Source: Deltaproteobacteria bacterium
Lineage (GTDB): Bacteria > Desulfobacterota > Desulfuromonadia > Desulfuromonadales > BM103
Direction of reading: 5' to 3'
Assembly: GCA_024279915.1 (NCBI GenBank)
Contig: JAJRRB010000092.1
Span: forward strand, 1-64,000
Length of the DNA: 64,000 nt
Below the pieces are notes generated by a model. That model worked only from the letters and a program-made list of their open reading frames with translations, was not told where the DNA came from and did no database searches. Positions 42,731 through 53,300 of the stretch are shown piece after piece. Each line of letters starts with the position of its first letter. The first letter of the stretch is position 1. The translations under genes were made by a program, and so were the position numbers.

Positions 42731-43660
42731 ATGAACACATCGATAAACGAACAGCTCCTGGAACGGATCAGGTCGATCAATGTCAACAGGAGTGGTGATC
42801 GCAGGGCTCCCCATAAGCCGCTTCTGCTTCTCGTTGCGATTGCTAACCTGTTGCAAGGCAAGCATGAACTGAGCTTTACAGAGGTCGAGAGCCTTCTTCG
42901 TCCTCTTCTGAACGCATATGCTCCACCGGTAAGTGGTCAGCATGAACCAAAGTTGCCCTATTGGCATCTTCGTTCTGATCAATTGTGGGAGATCTCAGGT
43001 GACAGCGAACTTCCTCGTCAGCAGGGGGGCTTTACGCAGATGGAGGGACTTCGAACCAGTTCTGGCCACCTCCCCGAGAGGTTTGCGAAGGCTTTGCAGC
43101 GGAGTGAAACTCTGGTCGATACTGTCGTTAAAATGGTTCTGGATGCGCACTTCCCGGAATCGCTTCATGATGACATCCTTGCAGCTGTCGGACTGACGTC
43201 TTTTGCTGAGAACATGGTTGCTGAAGAGCAAGCACCTTATGGACTTGCCAGGAAACGTGATCCGAAATTCAGGGAGAAGGTTTTACGAGCTTACGAGCAT
43301 CGATGTGCTGTTACCGGATTTCGCGCTGCTCTTGGAGGTTCGTATTTCGGCTGTGAGGCAGCGCACGTTAAATGGCATGCTTATGAAGGGCCGGATACAG
43401 TCGAAAATGGTCTGGCTATGGAGCCTACTCTTCACAAGCTTTTCGATGCCGGTGCCTGGAGCCTCACTGATGACAGAAGGATTCTGGTCTCGGCGGATTT
43501 TACCGGGAGTGATGAAGCTGTAGAGAAGATTCGCAGTCTTCATGGACGTCCTCTTAGGCCGCCGCAACAGGGGATGCCGTTGGTGTCGATGGAGTATATT
43601 AGGTGGCATCGGGAGAAGGAGCTCGGCGGTGTTTTCCGCTATCCGGCGCTGTCTCTTTAG
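42731..43660 (+). CDS. Phosphorothioate-binding SBD and HNH endonuclease (type IV restriction-like)
   Basis: 309 residues from ATG 42731; ATG 42683 would add 16 residues. The N-terminal half matches the sulfur-binding domain (SBD) of ScoMcrA/SprMcrA-like enzymes (Arg-Arg-Ala-Pro-His-Lys-Pro-Leu-Leu-Leu-Leu near 18 and Pro-Tyr-Trp-His-Leu-Arg near 78). The C-terminal part is an HNH nuclease (Ala-Ala-His-Val-Lys-Trp and Asn-Gly-Leu-Ala-Met). It would cut DNA carrying phosphorothioate modification from foreign sources. First of a rightward DNA-processing set, but separated from the next gene by 20 bp. Confidence 0.82.
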   Translation: MNTSINEQLLERIRSINVNRSGDRRAPHKPLLLLVAIANLLQGKHELSFTEVESLLRPLLNAYAPPVSGQHEPKLPYWHLRSDQLWEISGDSELPRQQGGFTQMEGLRTSSGHLPERFAKALQRSETLVDTVVKMVLDAHFPESLHDDILAAVGLTSFAENMVAEEQAPYGLARKRDPKFREKVLRAYEHRCAVTGFRAALGGSYFGCEAAHVKWHAYEGPDTVENGLAMEPTLHKLFDAGAWSLTDDRRILVSADFTGSDEAVEKIRSLHGRPLRPPQQGMPLVSMEYIRWHREKELGGVFRYPALSL

Positions 43661-43680
43661 GAGTAGGGGGGATATCTTTA

Positions 43681-44442
43681 ATGCTTAGAGTTGGATGGAC
43701 GCGACAGCAGTTATTGGTGGCTTTCAAACTCTATTGTCAACTGCCTTTTGGGAAGTTGCATTCCCGCAACCCTGTGATCATCAAATATGCCGAATTGATA
43801 GGGCGGACACCATCCGCTCTGGCGATGAAGCTGACCAATATCGCCAGTCTCGATCCGGTCATTACTGCAACGGGTCGCAAGGGGCTGAAGGGTGCATCGG
43901 CTGCCGACAGGTCTATGTGGAACGAGATGGAATCTGACTGGGAGCAATTTGCCCTTGAATTGCAGAATGCTACATCCGATTTAGATACTCCAGTTGAGGA
44001 TCCTCAAGAGGCCGAACTGGATTACACCGGTGTTGATAAGATTGCTCAGGTCAAAACCCGAGTAGGTCAGGATTTTTTCCGCAAGTCGGTTTTAAGTGCT
44101 TACCATGACCAGTGCTGTATTACCGGACTAGCCGTACCTAAATTGTTGGTTGCCAGTCACATTGTCCCGTGGCGTGTTGATGTAGCTAACCGGCTCAACC
44201 CGAGAAATGGGCTCTGTCTATCGATGCTTCACGACAAGGCTTTTGATGCCGGGATGCTTACTATTGCAGAAGATATGACGGTTTGTGTTTCGAGGAAATA
44301 TGCGAAAAAAAGTGATGCTTTTTATGATTCTGCATTGCTGGCTTATGATGGCCAACCCATGAAAATGCCAGAGAAATTTGTTCCTGACTCTGAGTTCCTG
44401 GCATATCATCGAGAATCTGTTTTTGAGAACGAGTGTAAATGA
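43681..44442 (+). CDS. HNH endonuclease
   Basis: 253 residues from ATG 43681 (AGGGGGGA upstream; the ORF extends to 43603 without a better start). The N-terminal part starts Leu-Arg-Val-Gly-Trp-Thr-Arg-Gln-Gln-Leu and has a linker; the C-terminal HNH_2-type domain is at about 130-220: Cys-Cys-Ile-Thr-Gly-Leu, Ala-Ser-His-Ile-Val-Pro-Trp, Asn-Gly-Leu-Cys-Leu, and His-Asp-Lys-Ala-Phe-Asp. Its target is unknown. Lies 31 bp before the giant helicase, likely the same transcript. Confidence 0.85.
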   Translation: MLRVGWTRQQLLVAFKLYCQLPFGKLHSRNPVIIKYAELIGRTPSALAMKLTNIASLDPVITATGRKGLKGASAADRSMWNEMESDWEQFALELQNATSDLDTPVEDPQEAELDYTGVDKIAQVKTRVGQDFFRKSVLSAYHDQCCITGLAVPKLLVASHIVPWRVDVANRLNPRNGLCLSMLHDKAFDAGMLTIAEDMTVCVSRKYAKKSDAFYDSALLAYDGQPMKMPEKFVPDSEFLAYHRESVFENECK

Positions 44443-44473
44443 GTTGATTGTGGAAAATGGGCTTTGTTGCTGA

Positions 44474-47400
44474 ATGAAATTACAAGAGCTTCTCTCAAAA
44501 TCTCTGTTTCTTGATCTCGAAACCACCCTTGAAGGTAAAATCTTCAAAATCGGTGCTGTTTTTCAGAGTCATACTTTTCAAAAACAAGGACGATTCAAGC
44601 TTGCAGAAGCTCTGTCTGAGCTTGACCAGTTTGGTGCTGATGCCACCTATGTGCTTGGGCACAATATCTTAGGCCACGACTTACCACTACTGGAGAGTGT
44701 TTCCCCTCAACTTGAATTGCTGAAAAAACCGGTCATCGACACACTTTATCTTTCCCCCTTAGCTTTTCCGGAAAACCCCTATCACCGCCTGGTCAAAGAC
44801 TACAAGCTGGTTCGTCAATCAATAAATGATCCGGTAGCCGATGCTCAGCTCTCCGCCTCTATTTTTGCGGATCAATGGGAGGCGTTTGAGCAGCTTCAAC
44901 AACAAAGCCCCCAAGTCCTCGATTTCTACCGGTTCTGTTTTGCAAATGCTGATGAAGCTTCATTGAAATGGGAAGGTTTATCCGAGGTGTTTAAGAGCCT
45001 TGGCGCTCAGAAGGTAGAGCTTGAAAATTCACAAAGGGTGCTCATTGAAGTTACAGATGGAAAAGTCTGTAAGTCTGCGCTGAGGACCGTCGCTAAACAA
45101 TATGTCTGGGACCCTGAAGAATGCGCAGCCCTTGCTTACTGCGTCGCCTGGCTAAGAGTCTCAGGCCACAATTCTGTATTGCCACCCTGGGTCAGAAAGG
45201 AATTCCAGAAGACCGTTCCAATCTTGAGGCAATTGCGAGACGTCTCCTGTGAAGATCCGAGTTGTGAATACTGCAAGTTGAATCACGACCCGGTCGGGCA
45301 ATTGGAACGCTATTTCGGATTCTCTGCCTTTCGTCCCTCTCCATCAGCCTCCGATGGCTCAAGTTTGCAGGAAGGCATTGTGCGTCACGGCATGAACGAC
45401 CAGTCACAGTTGGCGATTCTTCCCACAGGAGGGGGAAAGTCCCTCTGCTTCCAATTGCCTGCTTTGGTACGTAACTACCGTCGTGGCACCTTGACGATTG
45501 TCATCTCACCGTTGCAAGCCTTGATGAAAGATCAGGTTGATAATCTGGTCGCGAATACCGGAACACCCTTTGCTGCGGCACTCTATGGGATGTTGACCCC
45601 GCCGGAACGTGGGCAAGTTCTCGAATCGGTTCGCCTCGGCGATGTCGCCATTCTTTATGTTTCCCCTGAGCAGTTGCGTAACCGCACCTTCAAGGAAGTC
45701 ATCAGTCAACGAGAGATCGGTTGCTGGGTCTTTGACGAGGCGCATTGTCTTTCAAAATGGGGACACGACTTCAGAACTGACTATCTCTACGCGGCTCGTT
45801 TTATCCGTGAATTTGCCAAAGAGCAGAAAGTCCCAATCCCTGCGATTACCTGCTTTACAGCAACGGCTAAAAAGGATGTATCAGAAGAGATTGTAGACCA
45901 CTTCCAGAGTAACCTTGGCCGGGAACTACGTCTGTTCGAAGGTGGGGTAGACCGCAATAATCTGCAATTCGAAGTCCAGACAGTCAGCCGCGCGGAGAAA
46001 ATGGAGCGTGTTTACAATCTTCTTGACGAGCGGTTGGAATCTGATGGCGCGGCAGTGGTGTATGCCGCGACGCGTAAACAGACTGAAGATATCAACGAAT
46101 ATCTGGTACGCAAAGGCATCTCCTCTGCGGCATTTCATGCCGGATTGAAAACACCGATCAAAAAGAAGATCCAGGAAGATTTCATCGCTGGTGAGATTCA
46201 GGTGATTTGTGCAACAAACGCCTTCGGTATGGGGATTGACAAGGAAAACGTGCGACTAGTTATCCACGCCGAAATCCCGGGATCATTGGAGAATTACCTT
46301 CAGGAGGCAGGCCGGGCAGGGCGGGATCAAAAAGTTGCCGAGTGCGTGTTGCTCTATGACGAAAAGGACATTGAAACTCAGTTCAAGATGGGGGCTTATT
46401 CCGAGCTAAGCCGACGCGACATCGCGCAGATCCTGCGGGGCCTGCGGATGGCTAAAAAGAACAAGGATGGTGAAATTGTCATTACTACCGGAGAGATCCT
46501 TCGCAACGATAAAGTAGAAACCGGTTTTGATCAGTCGGACAATCAGTCTGATACCAAGGTCAAGACAGCCGTTTCTTGGTTAGAACGCGCTGGTTTCGTT
46601 GAACGTAACCATAACAACACTGGAGTCTTCCAAGGTCGCCCGGCCGTACGTAATCTGGATGAGGGCCAAGAAAAAATATCCAAACTGGATTTACCGATAG
46701 TGACAAAGCGGCGCTGGATGGCGGTGCTTTCCGCGTTGATGAATGCCGATCCTGATGAGGGCTTAAGCGCGGATGAGTTAGCTGAATTGCCCGAATTCAT
46801 AGATCCTCCTGAGCAAGCTGATGAGGGAAATTCTAGACATCAAATTTCGGACTCTCAACGTATTCTGAAAACTCTGAACGACATGGCAGAAGCAGGGTTG
46901 ATTAAACGTGATCTACTGCTTACTGCTATTGTTCGTTACAAGGTTGGCAATCACTCTGTGCTGGCTTTGGAGAAGGTCTGTGAGCTGGAGACGGCTCTAC
47001 TGAAACTTCTTCAGGAAGAGGACCCTGACGCCGAGGGTTGGCTCCATTTTTCACCCCGACGTTTAAATCAGCGATTATTAGACCAAGGGTTTGTCTGCGT
47101 CCCAGAATTCCTGGTGTCCATATTGAAAAGTCTGGCAGGAGATGGCAGAGGGTTAGCTGGGCAGCGAGGTAGTTTGGAACTGGGTTATCAAAGTGCCGAT
47201 CATCACCGAGTCAAATTACATCGCGACTGGGAAGCATTAATCAAAACTTCTCAGATACGTTCATCTCTAGCTGGAACCCTTCTTAAGGCAATCATCGACA
47301 AGGTCCCGGAGTCAACGACACCTAGCGCAGAGATCCTTGTCGAGTTTTCTCTTGATGATCTTGTTGCGGCTCTGAAACAAGACCTCTTCCTCTCCGGCCA

Positions 47401-49699
47401 GGTAAAAAATGAACTGGCAGCTATTGAGCGTGCTTTGATGTTCATGCATGAGCAAAAAGTCATTACCCTTCAGCAGGGGCTGGCTGTCTTTCGCCAGGCG
47501 ATGACAATCCGGTTGCTTGAGCAGAAACGGCGCTACACTAAGGGGGATTACAGCCCCCTGGAGCATCATTACAAAGAGCGGATATTTCAGGTTCATGTAA
47601 TGAATGAATACGCCCGGCTTGGTGTTGAGAAAATCAAGCAGGCTATTGGCTTGGTGACAAGTTACTTTGCGATGGATAAACGAGATTTTGTTCAACGCTT
47701 TTTCGCCGGACGCAAAGAGGTGCTCGATCGAGCGACCAGCCAGGATTCATTCCGGAGAATTGTCGATAACCTGGAAAATCCTGTTCAGATGGCCATTGTC
47801 TCTGCGCCGATCAATGAAAACATGTTGATTCTGGCAGGCCCGGGATCGGGGAAAACCCGCGTGGTTGTGCATCGATGCGCCTATCTGTTGAGAGTCGAGC
47901 GAGTGCCTTCCCGGGGCATTCTCATTCTTTGTTTCAATCGACAGGCAGCAAGTTCACTGCGGCACCGACTTTGGGAACTGGTGGGTACCGATGCGATTGG
48001 CGTTACTGTGTTGACCTACCATGGCCTTGCTATGCGTTTGACCGGGACATCCTTTGCCGACAGGTTAACTTCAGATGGGGATGAGGGCATCGATTTTAAC
48101 GAACTCATTGATCAGGCCGTTCGCTTACTGAAGGGCGAAGAAGACCTTCCAGGCATGATACAGGATGAGTTACGTGATCGGCTGTTGTCTGGGTACCAGC
48201 ATATCCTGGTTGATGAATATCAGGACATCGATGAGCGGCAGTACGAACTCGTCTCAGCGATCGCAGGGCGAACGCTGGAGGATGAAGATGCCAAGCTGAC
48301 CATAATGGCTGTTGGGGATGATGATCAGAACATCTATACCTTTCGCGGCACTAATGTCGCTTTCATCCGTCAATTTGAAAAGGACTATCAAGCAAAGTTC
48401 CATCACCTCGTGGAAAACTTTCGTTCTTCCGCCAATATCATTGCGGCCGGTAATGTTCATATTGCTCAAAACCGTGATCGGATGAAGATCGAGTATCCTA
48501 TCCGAATCAATAAAGGGCGTGAACGTCTGGAACCTGGGGGGGATTGGACGCACCTTGACCCTTTCACCAAGGGGCGAGCCCAGATTCTTAAGGTTGCTGA
48601 CTACAATTCCCAGGCGAATGTTCTGCTAGCTCAACTCGAAAAGTTGAAAAAGTGTGACCCGTCACTGAATTGGTCCGACTGTGCGGTTTTAGCCCGCAGA
48701 CACGAAGAACTAGCAACGATTCGTGCCGCTCTTGAATACGCCGAGATACCTGTTGCTTATGTGCGTCAAGACTTGAGCTTACCGATCGGCAGGGTGCGTG
48801 AAATCCGGCAGTTCTTTGCTGCTCTGGAGCCATTACGAAATGAGCTGAGGCGTGCCAGTGATCTTGAAACCTTGCTCTCCGAGGTGGCTGGAACAAAAAC
48901 CCTATCGCAAAACACCTGGTGGAGCTTGCTGTCTGCTTGCCTGCAATCATGGCATGTCGAAACCGGGAATTCTGAGCTTCCGGTAAAACAGGCCATTGAT
49001 TCACTGTGGGAAGATTTGGTTGAGCAAAAGCGTGACCGGTTTATTGGTCGAGGTGTTTTCCTGAGTACCGTTCATGCCGCCAAGGGGACTGAGTTTGATC
49101 ATGTCTTTGTTGCCGGTGGTAATTGGACTGCGAAAAAAGGGGAGGAAGAGGAAGAACGTCGGGCTTATTACGTTGCCATGACCAGGGCCAAGCTGACTCT
49201 GACTCTGTTTCAACGTGATGATGAACCTAACCCGTATTCTGATGTATTAGAAAACAAACTTTCCGGTGATCAGTTAGTGACCCTGACTCCACAAATTCAG
49301 AAGCCGATACCAGCCTCTGTGTTACAGCGACGCTACGACACCATTGGACTGAGAGATGTTTATCTTGATTACGCCGGTCGTATGCCCTCGTCCATGACGG
49401 TTCATCATCATCTTGGCAAAATAGGGGTCGGTGACCTTGTGCAACTCAAGAGTTCTGACTCTAAATTGGAAGTCTGCAACTCGGCCGGGCATCCTGTTGC
49501 TGTGTTGTCAAAGGAAGCCAAGGACCGATGGTCGTCCTCTCTTCAAAACATTGAGAGCATCAGGGTCATTGCAATGATTGAACGCCGGTCAGATGATTCG
49601 AAAGATTCTGATTACAGTAAACTACTCAAGGTTGATAGCTGGGAAGTGCCTGTGTTGGAGGTTGTTTGGTCTGGATTGCATCCTAATGCAGAGATGTAG
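44474..49699 (+). CDS. Exonuclease, RecQ helicase and UvrD helicase fusion
   Basis: 1741 residues, one of the longest genes here. Residues 1-130 are a DnaQ-like 3'-5' exonuclease: Asp14-x-Glu16 (ExoI), Asn64...Asp69 (ExoII) and Asp123 (ExoIII). A Cys cluster at 259-267 may bind Zn. RecQ follows with Pro-Thr-Gly-Gly-Gly-Lys-Ser at 317-323 and Asp-Glu-Ala-His at 421-424, and RecQ C-terminal region. An UvrD-like SF1 helicase has Walker A near 1118 (Gly-Pro-Gly-Ser-Gly-Lys-Thr), Asp-Glu-Tyr-Gln-Asp near 1246, and Val-Gly-Asp-Asp-Asp-Gln-Asn. Such a triple fusion could degrade and unwind DNA from ends or gaps; the role is inferred from its context among nucleases and a methyltransferase. Confidence 0.82.
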   Translation: MKLQELLSKSLFLDLETTLEGKIFKIGAVFQSHTFQKQGRFKLAEALSELDQFGADATYVLGHNILGHDLPLLESVSPQLELLKKPVIDTLYLSPLAFPENPYHRLVKDYKLVRQSINDPVADAQLSASIFADQWEAFEQLQQQSPQVLDFYRFCFANADEASLKWEGLSEVFKSLGAQKVELENSQRVLIEVTDGKVCKSALRTVAKQYVWDPEECAALAYCVAWLRVSGHNSVLPPWVRKEFQKTVPILRQLRDVSCEDPSCEYCKLNHDPVGQLERYFGFSAFRPSPSASDGSSLQEGIVRHGMNDQSQLAILPTGGGKSLCFQLPALVRNYRRGTLTIVISPLQALMKDQVDNLVANTGTPFAAALYGMLTPPERGQVLESVRLGDVAILYVSPEQLRNRTFKEVISQREIGCWVFDEAHCLSKWGHDFRTDYLYAARFIREFAKEQKVPIPAITCFTATAKKDVSEEIVDHFQSNLGRELRLFEGGVDRNNLQFEVQTVSRAEKMERVYNLLDERLESDGAAVVYAATRKQTEDINEYLVRKGISSAAFHAGLKTPIKKKIQEDFIAGEIQVICATNAFGMGIDKENVRLVIHAEIPGSLENYLQEAGRAGRDQKVAECVLLYDEKDIETQFKMGAYSELSRRDIAQILRGLRMAKKNKDGEIVITTGEILRNDKVETGFDQSDNQSDTKVKTAVSWLERAGFVERNHNNTGVFQGRPAVRNLDEGQEKISKLDLPIVTKRRWMAVLSALMNADPDEGLSADELAELPEFIDPPEQADEGNSRHQISDSQRILKTLNDMAEAGLIKRDLLLTAIVRYKVGNHSVLALEKVCELETALLKLLQEEDPDAEGWLHFSPRRLNQRLLDQGFVCVPEFLVSILKSLAGDGRGLAGQRGSLELGYQSADHHRVKLHRDWEALIKTSQIRSSLAGTLLKAIIDKVPESTTPSAEILVEFSLDDLVAALKQDLFLSGQVKNELAAIERALMFMHEQKVITLQQGLAVFRQAMTIRLLEQKRRYTKGDYSPLEHHYKERIFQVHVMNEYARLGVEKIKQAIGLVTSYFAMDKRDFVQRFFAGRKEVLDRATSQDSFRRIVDNLENPVQMAIVSAPINENMLILAGPGSGKTRVVVHRCAYLLRVERVPSRGILILCFNRQAASSLRHRLWELVGTDAIGVTVLTYHGLAMRLTGTSFADRLTSDGDEGIDFNELIDQAVRLLKGEEDLPGMIQDELRDRLLSGYQHILVDEYQDIDERQYELVSAIAGRTLEDEDAKLTIMAVGDDDQNIYTFRGTNVAFIRQFEKDYQAKFHHLVENFRSSANIIAAGNVHIAQNRDRMKIEYPIRINKGRERLEPGGDWTHLDPFTKGRAQILKVADYNSQANVLLAQLEKLKKCDPSLNWSDCAVLARRHEELATIRAALEYAEIPVAYVRQDLSLPIGRVREIRQFFAALEPLRNELRRASDLETLLSEVAGTKTLSQNTWWSLLSACLQSWHVETGNSELPVKQAIDSLWEDLVEQKRDRFIGRGVFLSTVHAAKGTEFDHVFVAGGNWTAKKGEEEEERRAYYVAMTRAKLTLTLFQRDDEPNPYSDVLENKLSGDQLVTLTPQIQKPIPASVLQRRYDTIGLRDVYLDYAGRMPSSMTVHHHLGKIGVGDLVQLKSSDSKLEVCNSAGHPVAVLSKEAKDRWSSSLQNIESIRVIAMIERRSDDSKDSDYSKLLKVDSWEVPVLEVVWSGLHPNAEM

Positions 49700-49710
49700 T
49701 GGAGAGGCCT

Positions 49711-50346
49711 ATGGAAGAAAATCGGGAACGTCGAGCTATTATCAATAAGCCTATGGTCGATTTTTACCAAACAAATGCCAAAGAGTATTTCGATTCCACA
49801 GCGCGAATTGATGCGACACCTTTTCTTCTGCCATTATCAAAAGAACTGCAACCCGGCGCATCCATCATGGATATTGGTTGTGGTTCCGGGCGTGACTTGA
49901 GGTGGCTTGCAACCCGAGGGTTCAACCCTACCGGGTTAGAACGCTCCCCAAGTCTGGCTGCCATGGCACAAGAATTCTCTGGTTGCCCGGTGATCGAAGG
50001 TGATTTCCTCATCTTCAATTTTGCCAATCTTTCCTTTGACGCTCTTCTCCTAGTTGGCGCTCTGGTTCATGTTGAGAGATCCCTTTTGCCAGAAGTCCTG
50101 CAACGGATCAGTGGAGCTTTAGCTGCGGATGGTTTGATCTATCTCACCCTTAAAGAGGGCACGGGGGAACGTGTCGCTGATGATGGCCGGGTGTTTACCC
50201 TTTGGTCTCAAGAGCAGCTGGAAGCAATATTTCGCAAGCTTCAATTCAAGGTGAAAGATTTTTCCCGTCAAGTATCAAAGCTGAGATCATCGGATGTCTG
50301 GCTCGGTTATCAGCTCAGCTCTGGAGAAAGCAATGACAGTCGTTGA
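49711..50346 (+). CDS. SAM-dependent methyltransferase
   Basis: 211 residues from ATG 49711 (GGAGAGG ribosome site; a GTG at 49699 is possible and abuts the helicase stop). Class I MTase fold: motif I Met-Asp-Ile-Gly-Cys-Gly-Ser-Gly-Arg-Asp near 52, then Gly-Leu-Glu-Arg-Ser and a Val-Gly-Ala-Leu-Val motif. It lacks the typical DNA-MTase Pro-Cys or Asn-Pro-Pro-Tyr motifs; the substrate may be a protein or small molecule. The next gene starts 14 bp inside its end, so they are translated together. Confidence 0.84.
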   Translation: MEENRERRAIINKPMVDFYQTNAKEYFDSTARIDATPFLLPLSKELQPGASIMDIGCGSGRDLRWLATRGFNPTGLERSPSLAAMAQEFSGCPVIEGDFLIFNFANLSFDALLLVGALVHVERSLLPEVLQRISGALAADGLIYLTLKEGTGERVADDGRVFTLWSQEQLEAIFRKLQFKVKDFSRQVSKLRSSDVWLGYQLSSGESNDSR

Positions 50347-53300
50347 TCACGACTTACGCAATCTCCTGGCCCCGCAAGGGTTTTCCCATGTCAGAACCGT
50401 TGACTCCGGCTATATCTATGCGGATGGCAAAGGAACCTGCATCATCATTGATGTGGGAATATGCAGTCTTGCCGAATACCAATATGTCGACTACACCAGC
50501 ACCCAGAATTATCTGGTTCATCACTATGATCGACTCTTCCGCTTCCTTTATGATCCTGATGAACCGCTGGATAAACTCCTGAAAGAGATACAGTTCTTTC
50601 TTGATGGTGGTGAAGAAGTTGAGGCGATAAAACACTTTGGTCGCAATCGGACAGAACAGGATATTGATCCTACACGCCCGGAATCAACCTTTGAAGACGG
50701 TTTCATAGCAGCCTTCGGAGACTCTTTTCGTGGTTCTCTTGCCCGCGAGTTCCCCTATTATGATTGTGAGGGTAAACGTCGATTTGTCGATTATGTCTTG
50801 TTTGCAAAAGATGGCAAAATTGCCATCGAACTGAATGGTGAATCCTTTCATCATCCAGCGGCGATTGGTCCGAAGAGATATAGATCCCAGTTGTTCAAAC
50901 AAAATTCACTTGCAGCAGACGGTTTCAAAACTTTTCGCTGGTCGCTGCGTGGCATGGCTGATCGAGAGAAGTTTGTACAGGAACTGCAGGTCTTCTTTGG
51001 TAATCCGTCAGCTTTCCTGTCACGGCCGCAATTCAGGCTGGATCGACAGCTTGCGACGATTGATCTTCATGAACACCAGATAGATGCCCTGGGACAGCTC
51101 GCCGAGGAACGAAAAAACGGTCGTCGTAATTTTCTTGTCGTCTTGCCTACGGGGACTGGCAAGACGGAAATTTTCATCAAGGACATTGAATCCTTTCTTT
51201 TGGCTGATTTGTCGTTCAAGGCCCTGATTCTGGTTCCCAGTCGTAAATTGCGTACCCAGATCATCGCCCGTCTCAAATTGCGGCTTCCCGGGCATCGTAG
51301 TCATATTGGCGATGATTTATTCACTGCTGTCAGCTCTTTTGTCGTTGTGCAGACCTATACTTTTATGCACAGACACTATTACCAGGTTGAAGGTGGTCGA
51401 TTCGATTATATTGTCGTTGATGAGGCCCACCATGCTGCGGCCGTTGGTCTGCGTCGGGTTCTGGAACATTTCAACCCTGAACATCTCATCGGTATGACCG
51501 CCACTCCAGTGCGTTTAGATAATCAAAAACTGGAAGAAATTTTTGGCGAATACGAGTCCTCTCTAAGCCTGGCAGATGCGGTTACCAAGGGTCTGGTGGC
51601 ACCGATTCGATGTTTCAGGATCAAGTCCAATCTTGATCTTTCTGAGGTACGCTTTAATGGTCGTGAATATGTTAAAAGCGATCTTCAGAGAAGTCTGAAT
51701 ATCCCTTCTCGTGATCAACTCATAGTTACAATGCTCAACAAGTATTTCAGCGGTTCTTTCAGTGATAAGCAAGGGGTGGTGTTCTGCGTCGATATTGCTC
51801 ATGCTCGCAGGATGGCTGAGGCACTTAACAACGCTGGCATAACCGCTTTGGCAGGGGACGGTAAGGATCGACGACATGCTGATGCTGCTCAGCAAAAATA
51901 TACGACAGGTGAAGTCCGTTTCCTGTGTGCCTGTGATCTGCTGACTGAAGGCTGGGATGCGCCTCAGACGCAGATTCTGGTAATGGCCAGGCCGACCTTT
52001 TCCAAGGTTCTGTACACTCAGCAATTGGGACGCGGGCTGCGTCATTATTCTGGTAAAGAAGCTCTCTATGTGCTCGATGTTGTGGATAATTATGGAGCCA
52101 AACTTGTCCCTATGTCTCTGCATGCACTGCTTGGCGTTCGAACCTATTGTCCATTTGCCGACCTCATCATGACGGAGGCCACTTCCCCTCAGGACGAGAT
52201 TATTACACTGGACGGTCTATACGAAGATATTCGCCGTATTGAACCGATAGATATCCTGACCTTTGATAGCTTGTATGGTGATTTCCTCAACGAGGAACAG
52301 TTGGCCCGGGAGCTTTTTGTCTCCACCGGGAGTGTTAAGGCGTGGCTGAAAAACAAATCTATTGCCCCTGATTACTCCCATCCATTCGGTCGGTCTACCT
52401 TGCATTTTTTCGATCCCGAAAAGGTTGAAGCTATACGCGCCGCGAAGGGTTTGTCAGCTCATACCGCAGAGACACGCCGCCATGACTTTATGGAATTTCT
52501 TGAGAAGCGGGACTACACTTTCTCCTATAAGATTATTTTTCTGCTGGCTTTTTTCAAAAACAGAAACCGCCGAGGCGAGGCAAGTTTACCAGAGGTGCTG
52601 GATCTTTATCAGCGGTTTTATCTTAAGATTTACCAGAGAGTCGGTCGCTGTGAAAAAAAGAAAAGCCCTTACAGTCGCGATGATTTTCTGGCTGATAGCG
52701 CTGAACTTCAAGCCAATTTACTCCGGAATCCTTTTGAGAAATTCGAGCGAAAAAGATTTTTCCACCATTGTCGGGATCTGAATTATATTGCCATTGATTC
52801 TGTGTTGCAGGAACAGCTGACTAAAGAGGATTATCAATCCATCAGAACGCAGATGGTCGAAGATCTTCAGAAATATTTCAGCCAAATTGATATATCGCTC
52901 GAAGAGCAGGATTATAGTTTCCTCTTGCCATCGAAAAATGATGAACAGCCGAAAAAGAGTGAGGCAACAAAGTTCAAATTTAACTTTATTGACAACCCAG
53001 CGGAAGCAGATCGTTTCTCCGATGTGATTCCGTTTTATTCGCTGGCGATAGCCGCTGGTTCTTTCCTTGAATCTTCATTGCCCCTGGAACCAGAAAGTTG
53101 GCTGGGAATGGCAGGTTTGACCGGACGTGCATCGTTTGATGTCTCCATGTTTGTAGCCCAGGTTCAGGGTAAATCTATGGAACCCATAATCCCGGCTGGT
53201 AGTTATTGTCTGTTCACCCGGAATGTTGCTGGTACGCGCCAGGGAAGGGTGGTTTTAGCTCGGCATGGTGGCCGGATAGATGAAGAATCAGGCGCGTCTT

